DNA of 64,000 bases from positions 39,878 through 103,877 of the forward strand of contig CAYGUV010000007.1 in assembly GCA_964353185.1 (NCBI GenBank), written 5' to 3'. The number at the start of each line of letters is the position of its first letter. The stretch's first letter is position 1. The notes under the pieces were generated by a model, which was not told the DNA's origin, did no database searches, and saw only the letters and a list, made by a program, of their open reading frames with translations. This stretch comes from GCA-2708415 sp964353185 (lineage in GTDB: Bacteria > Pseudomonadota > Alphaproteobacteria > Micavibrionales > Micavibrionaceae). The translations under genes were made by a program, and so were the position numbers. Shown here piece after piece: positions 60,559 through 64,000 of the stretch.

Positions 60559-61335
60559 TTAACGACGTCTTGTATTGTTTGCAGCGTTCTCAAGCACTTG
60601 GTGGCATGTATTGGGGCAATAATAAACACTGGTTTGTTGGCAATTACTGTCGCCTGCATTACAACTGCGTCTGATACGCACGTAATCATCTTTGGGTGCG
60701 CCTACCACAACGTGGCGCTGCATGATAACTTTACCATTTTCACCAATAACGGTGAAATAACTCGCGCCTGCCAGACGAGGCACAACGATGATTGTATCAG
60801 GGGTATCTAGTAAAACGCTTATGTGGTTGGGGTTGCCTACAATAACGCTGGCGGCTTTTTCACTAAGGCGGATCATTTCTGATTTATCTTCGGTGAGGTT
60901 TAATTGAGGATGTGTTGTATCTGTCACTACTGTGTTCTCATCACCGCTAATGACTTCGCTAACTGGATTATCAAGGGGGGTGTTGTTATTGTTATTCATT
61001 TCTTGAGTGGTCTTAGCCACGTTTTTAGGCATCACGACCTCTGTATCAGGGTTGCGGGGACGCACGGGAACGACGACTTCGTCTTCTATAGTTTGTTCAA
61101 CACTCACATCAATTGTTTTGATGTCATCCATTTCACCAGTATTTTCATCAGAAGTGGGAATTGTTTCTGTGACTGTGACGACTGTCTCTTCTTCGACAAC
61201 AGATGAATCTTTGGTTTCTTGTTCAATAACAAGAATATCTTCGATTATCTCTTTTGCGGCGTCTTGTGCCAATAATGTAATGGCGGGGTAAGATATTGCG
61301 ACTAAAAGAAGTGTAAGAAAAAGAAATTTTTTCAT
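60559..61335 (-). CDS. Stand-alone pilus/secretin N-domain protein
   Basis: 258 residues. A signal peptide (MKKFLFLTLLLVAISYPAIT, cleavage near LAQ) is followed by a long acidic Val/Thr/Glu/Asn-rich linker (about 30-150). A T2SS/T3SS-type secretin N-domain lies at about 153-212: MIRLSEKAASVIVGNPNHIS, then TIIVVPRLAGASYFTVIGENGKVIM. The C-terminal tail carries four Cys (225, 232, 240, 244). This domain matches the N-terminal domain of the CpaC protein encoded at 52379-54022, but with no secretin core. It probably works at the pilus pore. It is upstream of tadD on the same strand. Confidence 0.8.
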   Translation of the reverse strand: MKKFLFLTLLLVAISYPAITLLAQDAAKEIIEDILVIEQETKDSSVVEEETVVTVTETIPTSDENTGEMDDIKTIDVSVEQTIEDEVVVPVRPRNPDTEVVMPKNVAKTTQEMNNNNNTPLDNPVSEVISGDENTVVTDTTHPQLNLTEDKSEMIRLSEKAASVIVGNPNHISVLLDTPDTIIVVPRLAGASYFTVIGENGKVIMQRHVVVGAPKDDYVRIRRSCNAGDSNCQQTSVYYCPNTCHQVLENAANNTRRR

Positions 61336-61479
61336 GGAATTTACCTAAAGATGAATGAGGTGAATAAAAGAGTATTTATTTAATTTATTATCTTATCATA
61401 CCGTGAAATCACGATTTAATCATCTTCTTTCTTAGAAAATTTATGTTAAATTTTATCTATTGCATCTATGTATAGAAAA

Positions 61480-61508
61480 AAGCCCGCTAAGGGGGAGAGC
61501 GCGGGCTT
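61480..61508 (-). terminator. Terminator behind the 61546 gene
   Basis: An 8-bp stem, AAGCCCGC (61480-61487) with GCGGGCTT (61501-61508) and a 13-nt loop. On the minus strand it is followed by TTTTTT. It lies 38 nt past the stop at 61546. Confidence 0.82.
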
Positions 61509-61545
61509 TAAACTTTTTATTGCTATCGAAAATTATCTTATGTGC

Positions 61546-61791
61546 TTAAGCCACACGGACCTTTGCTTCACGATGTTTTTCAAGGGCAGGGGAAAATCTG
61601 TCTTCGCTTTGTTGCGCGATTTGTTGTCTATAGGCCATGTCAAGCTTTACAGCCTGTGTCAGGGCGTCTTTAAAATCATATGCGCTGTTATCATATGCTT
61701 TATCTTTTAAAGCATAGGCACGGTCATAAAGCTCTTTCACATCAAATAGTGATATTTGAGGGTCTTTTTGTGATGATTGATCGTCTGTCAT
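61546..61791 (-). CDS. Small hypothetical protein diverging from the HTH/formyltransferase pair
   Basis: 81 residues from the ATG at 61791, picked because GGAG (61798-61801) is ideally placed 6 nt upstream; the frame remains open to 61854. It is a polar helical protein: DVKELYDRAYALKDKAYDNS, then KDALTQAVKLDMAYRQQIAQ, and a basic end EKHREAKVRVA. It lacks membrane segments. Family unknown. It is followed by a good terminator, and the divergent region contains two CtrA-type boxes. Confidence 0.6.
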   Translation of the reverse strand: MTDDQSSQKDPQISLFDVKELYDRAYALKDKAYDNSAYDFKDALTQAVKLDMAYRQQIAQQSEDRFSPALEKHREAKVRVA

Positions 61792-61913
61792 TGGGTGCTC
61801 CATACCTTTTTGAAACATTGATACGCTTACATTTCTAAAGTCTGTTAAATACATTTTACTGCCTTAATGTTTTTCATAATATTTACTATGCACCCATATG
61901 TAAAGGAAAAAGA

Positions 61914-61928
61914 TTAACAAATAGTTAA
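61914..61928. promoter_or_regulatory. CtrA-type box A between the divergent genes at 61791 and 62084
   Basis: TTAACAAATAGTTAA, two TTAA half-sites with a 7-nt spacer, in noncoding DNA 123 nt upstream of the 61791 start. Its arrangement and the ACAAAT spacer closely match box B downstream. Confidence 0.55.
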
Positions 61929-62031
61929 AAAAGTGAGGAATTCACCCCCAAAGGACATTTTTTCTGTAAAATAGTTTGAAAAATCCCTTGCAATGATTAT
62001 TTTTCATATGTATAACTACCCTTGTAATTAC

Positions 62032-62046
62032 TTAACAAATGGTTAA
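62032..62046. promoter_or_regulatory. CtrA-type box B immediately before the HTH regulator gene
   Basis: TTAACAAATGGTTAA (followed by C), again TTAA-N7-TTAA and identical to box A at 13 of 15 positions. It lies 37 nt before the regulator ATG, over the expected promoter, so CtrA or a similar response regulator could activate or repress it directly. Confidence 0.58.
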
Positions 62047-62083
62047 CTTTACTAGAAAAGTAAGGAAACTCTAGGGGAAATAG

Positions 62084-62740
62084 ATGATTACACCGACACA
62101 AATGAGAGCGGCACGCGCAATGATCGACGTATCGCAAGGACATGTAGCCGATCATTTAGGAATAGCAGCTAATACGCTATCTAAAATTGAAAGCGGCCAG
62201 AGTGACATTTCGATGTCACGTAATAGCGAAATCCAACGTTTTTACGAACGTGAAGGAATCGCCTTTACAGAGAATGATGGTGTGCGGTGGGCTAGAGAAG
62301 AAATTTTTATATACGAAGGACCAGAACAGTTTCAAAACTTTATGGATGACGTATATGAAGTTGCACAAACTACAGGTGGCGATTTTTGTGTATTTAATAC
62401 GAAACCTGATAACTGGATTGCTCTTATGGGGCAAGAAAAATATGAAAGTCATTCAAAGAGAATGGCTAATTTAGGAGATAGTATTAAAGTTAAAATCACA
62501 GCTAGAAAAGGAGATAGTAATTTTATCTCTAAAGGCTTTGCAGAATATAGATGGGTTTCAGAAGAAATGTTTAATGAAAAATCTTTCTATATTTATGGAG
62601 ATAGAATTGCGTTTATGAATTTTGATACGCAGGATATTCAAAAATCTAGAGTTCTAGTTTTGAAACATCTTGAGTTTTCAAATGGTTTTAGAACTTTATT
62701 TAATATTGCTTGGGAACAGGTAGCGGAGAGACCGAGTTAG
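62084..62740 (+). CDS. XRE-type helix-turn-helix fused to a sensor-like domain
   Basis: 218 residues. Residues 7-57 are an XRE-type helix-turn-helix (MRAARAMIDVSQGHVADHLG; AANTLSKIESGQ), with the linker FYEREGIAFTENDGVRW common in alphaproteobacterial Cro-like regulators. The larger C-terminal part has FYIYGDRIAFMNFDT and VLVLKHLEFSNGFRTLFNIAWEQ, resembling the phospholipase D-like sensor half of TrmB-type regulators, without catalytic HKD. The ribosome site is AGGGGAAATAG. It probably controls, or responds with, the formyltransferase gene 4 nt downstream. The C-terminal assignment is from pattern only. Confidence 0.75.
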   Translation: MITPTQMRAARAMIDVSQGHVADHLGIAANTLSKIESGQSDISMSRNSEIQRFYEREGIAFTENDGVRWAREEIFIYEGPEQFQNFMDDVYEVAQTTGGDFCVFNTKPDNWIALMGQEKYESHSKRMANLGDSIKVKITARKGDSNFISKGFAEYRWVSEEMFNEKSFYIYGDRIAFMNFDTQDIQKSRVLVLKHLEFSNGFRTLFNIAWEQVAERPS

Positions 62741-62744
62741 GGAT

Positions 62745-63794
62745 ATGGGCGAAAGTAAGGAAAAGTCAGTAATTATTTATGCAGGGGAAGATCTTGTTGA
62801 TCTCCTTGTTTTAAATGGGCTTGTACCTGCTTTAGTTGATATGGGCATAAAACCTATAATAGCTTTCCCTAAAAAACCGCATTTAAAAAACCCTAATTTA
62901 TCAAATCCAGACATTCAAAAATATGGGTTTTATCAGCATGATGTTATACAAGAAACAATAATTCCTTTTCTTGACTCAAAACCGACCGTTCTAGATAGTT
63001 CTGGGGGGTTAAGAGATGATACTTGTTATACTGCAAACCAATTAGCACAATATTTTGATCTAGAAGTAAGGCATATTGAAAACGTTAACTCTGCAGAGCA
63101 CGTGCAATCTATTAAAGACGACAATAGTTTAGTTGGTGCTTTATCAATAAGGTGTATGCAGACCTTTCGACAGCCGCTAATCGATGCAATTAGTGAAAAA
63201 GGTTTCTTTTGGAATGCTCACCCTGGGAAATTACCAGAATTTAAAGGAGTGATCCCTGTATTTAGAGCAATGCTAGCTGGTGACAAATCACTAGAATGGA
63301 CTTTACATGTTATAGATAAGGGGCCAGTTCAAGGACAATCTGTTAAAGATGTTTTAGATACTGGTGCAAAACTTTATGCGACACGCCAGTTAGTAGACAT
63401 GAAAAAAAGTGTCTTTTGGCATTACAATACTAATGCAAATAATGTGACAGCTATGATACTTGGACATTTACAAGATGCTTTAGCTGGTAAAAAAATTCAA
63501 AGATTTGTGCAGGATAAAACTAAAGGAGAATATCACAGTTATCCTGAACAGGATTTGACTAATGAATTTCATGAAGCGGGTGGTATGTTAGTTGAACCAC
63601 GCAATAAAATGGAAAAGTTTTTAGCCAAAGTATTTGTTCCGCATGTGAATCCAAACAGGGCAGAATTTTTTCACATTCTCTCAAAAGCAATTGATGATAA
63701 GTTTGGAGCAAATGTAACCTCATACACTTTAGCTGCTCCAGCTGCTTCATCTGCTTCAAACGATGAAGTTACATTTAGAAGAGCGCTTGGATAA
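62745..63794 (+). CDS. Formyltransferase-fold enzyme paired with the HTH regulator
   Basis: 349 residues. The central block is the formyltransferase catalytic core: GALSIRCMQTF, then FFWNAHPGKLPEFKGVIPVFRAML (N157 and H159 of the N-x-H site), and LHVIDKGPVQGQS supplying D191. These match the Asn-His-Asp triad of PurN, Fmt and sugar formyltransferases that use N10-formyl-tetrahydrofolate. The N-terminal 125 residues (IIYAGEDLVDLLVLNGLVPA...) and C-terminal part after 260 are not those of PurN or Fmt. The substrate is unknown; an amino-sugar or small metabolite is possible. A terminator follows. Confidence 0.8.
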   Translation: MGESKEKSVIIYAGEDLVDLLVLNGLVPALVDMGIKPIIAFPKKPHLKNPNLSNPDIQKYGFYQHDVIQETIIPFLDSKPTVLDSSGGLRDDTCYTANQLAQYFDLEVRHIENVNSAEHVQSIKDDNSLVGALSIRCMQTFRQPLIDAISEKGFFWNAHPGKLPEFKGVIPVFRAMLAGDKSLEWTLHVIDKGPVQGQSVKDVLDTGAKLYATRQLVDMKKSVFWHYNTNANNVTAMILGHLQDALAGKKIQRFVQDKTKGEYHSYPEQDLTNEFHEAGGMLVEPRNKMEKFLAKVFVPHVNPNRAEFFHILSKAIDDKFGANVTSYTLAAPAASSASNDEVTFRRALG

Positions 63795-63820
63795 TATAAT
63801 AAAGTTTCCCCACCACAGAG

Positions 63821-63850
63821 CCCGCAGTTAGCAATAACTGCGGGTTTCTT
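63821..63850 (+). terminator. Terminator behind the formyltransferase gene
   Basis: A perfect 10-bp stem CCCGCAGTTA / TAACTGCGGG with a GCAA tetraloop, then TTTCTTCTT. The stem is stable, and only the plus-strand tail is T-rich. Confidence 0.93.
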
Positions 63851-63865
63851 CTTGGGTGGTGGATT

Positions 63866-64000
63866 TTATTTATTGGGATGGGTGATGGGCAGGTCTTGGT
63901 TCGCCCATTCTTCTATCCCGCCAACCATGTTATAAACATCACGATCTTTCAAAATATTCTCAGATAAAAATTCAATTGCCTTGGCGCTGCGCCCGCCTTT
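63866..64000 (-). CDS. Rhodanese-domain protein, C-terminal end only
   Basis: The last 44 residues of a minus-strand gene cut by the window edge: KGGRSAKAIEFLSENILKDR, then VYNMVGGIEEWANQDLPI and the stop at 63866. The G-x-R-S-x-x-A pattern and the V-x-x-x-x-GGI-x-x-W motif are those following the active-site Cys in single-domain rhodaneses. The Cys itself lies outside the window. Function beyond sulfur transfer is not known. Confidence 0.8.
   Translation of the reverse strand, partial: KGGRSAKAIEFLSENILKDRDVYNMVGGIEEWANQDLPITHPNK

Noticed and set aside
61007..61291. Ser/Thr/Val-rich plus-strand frame resembling a secreted adhesin
   Set aside because: It mirrors the acidic Val/Thr/Glu linker of the minus-strand secretin N-domain protein, which has a signal peptide and domain match.
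1..64000. tRNA, rRNA, CRISPR array, prophage or insertion sequence
   Set aside because: Searched by eye in all intergenic stretches. No cloverleaf-like tRNA, no regular spaced repeats, no transposase or integrase reading frame was found.

Overview
The window reads as one stretch of an AT-rich alphaproteobacterial chromosome. No tRNA, rRNA, insertion sequence, prophage or CRISPR array was seen. The alphaproteobacterial reading rests on gene order (pal-cpoB-tilS-ftsH-glmM), a Caulobacter-type Tad/Cpa pilus locus (cpaA-B-C-D-E-F, tadB, tadC), and TTAA-N7-TTAA boxes of the CtrA type upstream of the flp pilin and of another gene pair. Sulfate assimilation and a complete metabolic repertoire argue against a strongly reduced endosymbiont. 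A Micavibrio- or Rhodospirillales-like lineage is possible, but I cannot fix the taxon from sequence alone. Two 100-N gaps, each flanked by identical 55-bp direct repeats, show that this is a draft assembly of short reads, possibly from a metagenome.

Layout. 1-4.8 kb: a lytic transglycosylase with an apparent frameshift, an acyl-CoA dehydrogenase, a secreted eight-cysteine protein, a helix-turn-helix/coiled-coil protein and a SapC-family protein. 5-11.3 kb: a tight operon ugd-cysD-GNAT-cysNC-cysQ-CDF transporter that makes UDP-glucuronate and PAPS and recycles PAP. 11.3-24.6 kb: SDR epimerase, Uup, PrfC, SlyX, YpfJ-type peptidase, MFS permease, CtlX-like hydrolase, M3 oligopeptidase and MnmC. 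24.6-28.7 kb: an orphan 53-aa Flp-like pilin, a WecA/MraY-type transferase, an EF-hand protein, TrhO and a nitroreductase. 28.7-32.6 kb: a separate assembly contig between the two gaps carrying mscS, gloA, a TetR regulator and a RimK-like ligase.

32.6-45 kb is cell-envelope and housekeeping: lpoA diverging from rsmI-yraN-dolP (as in the enterobacterial yraL-yraM-yraN-yraP region), a SirB1-like protein, then pal-cpoB-tilS-(unknown)-ftsH-glmM and purA.

45-61.3 kb is a complete Tad pilus locus. A degenerate protein kinase with a C-terminal membrane anchor and a small membrane protein lead into tadE, a second TadE/F-like protein and a vWA TadG. Then come flp (own promoter region with a CtrA-type box, and a terminator behind it), cpaA/B/C/D/E/F, tadB and tadC. 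A TadD lipoprotein and a stand-alone secretin N-domain protein sit on the opposite strand.

61.5-64 kb: a small unknown protein diverges from a two-gene unit made of a HTH-sensor fusion regulator and a formyltransferase-fold enzyme. The short divergent region between them has two perfect TTAA-N7-TTAA boxes. This unit, with the pseudokinase pair beside the Tad locus, is the best candidate for something not yet described. A partial rhodanese closes the window.
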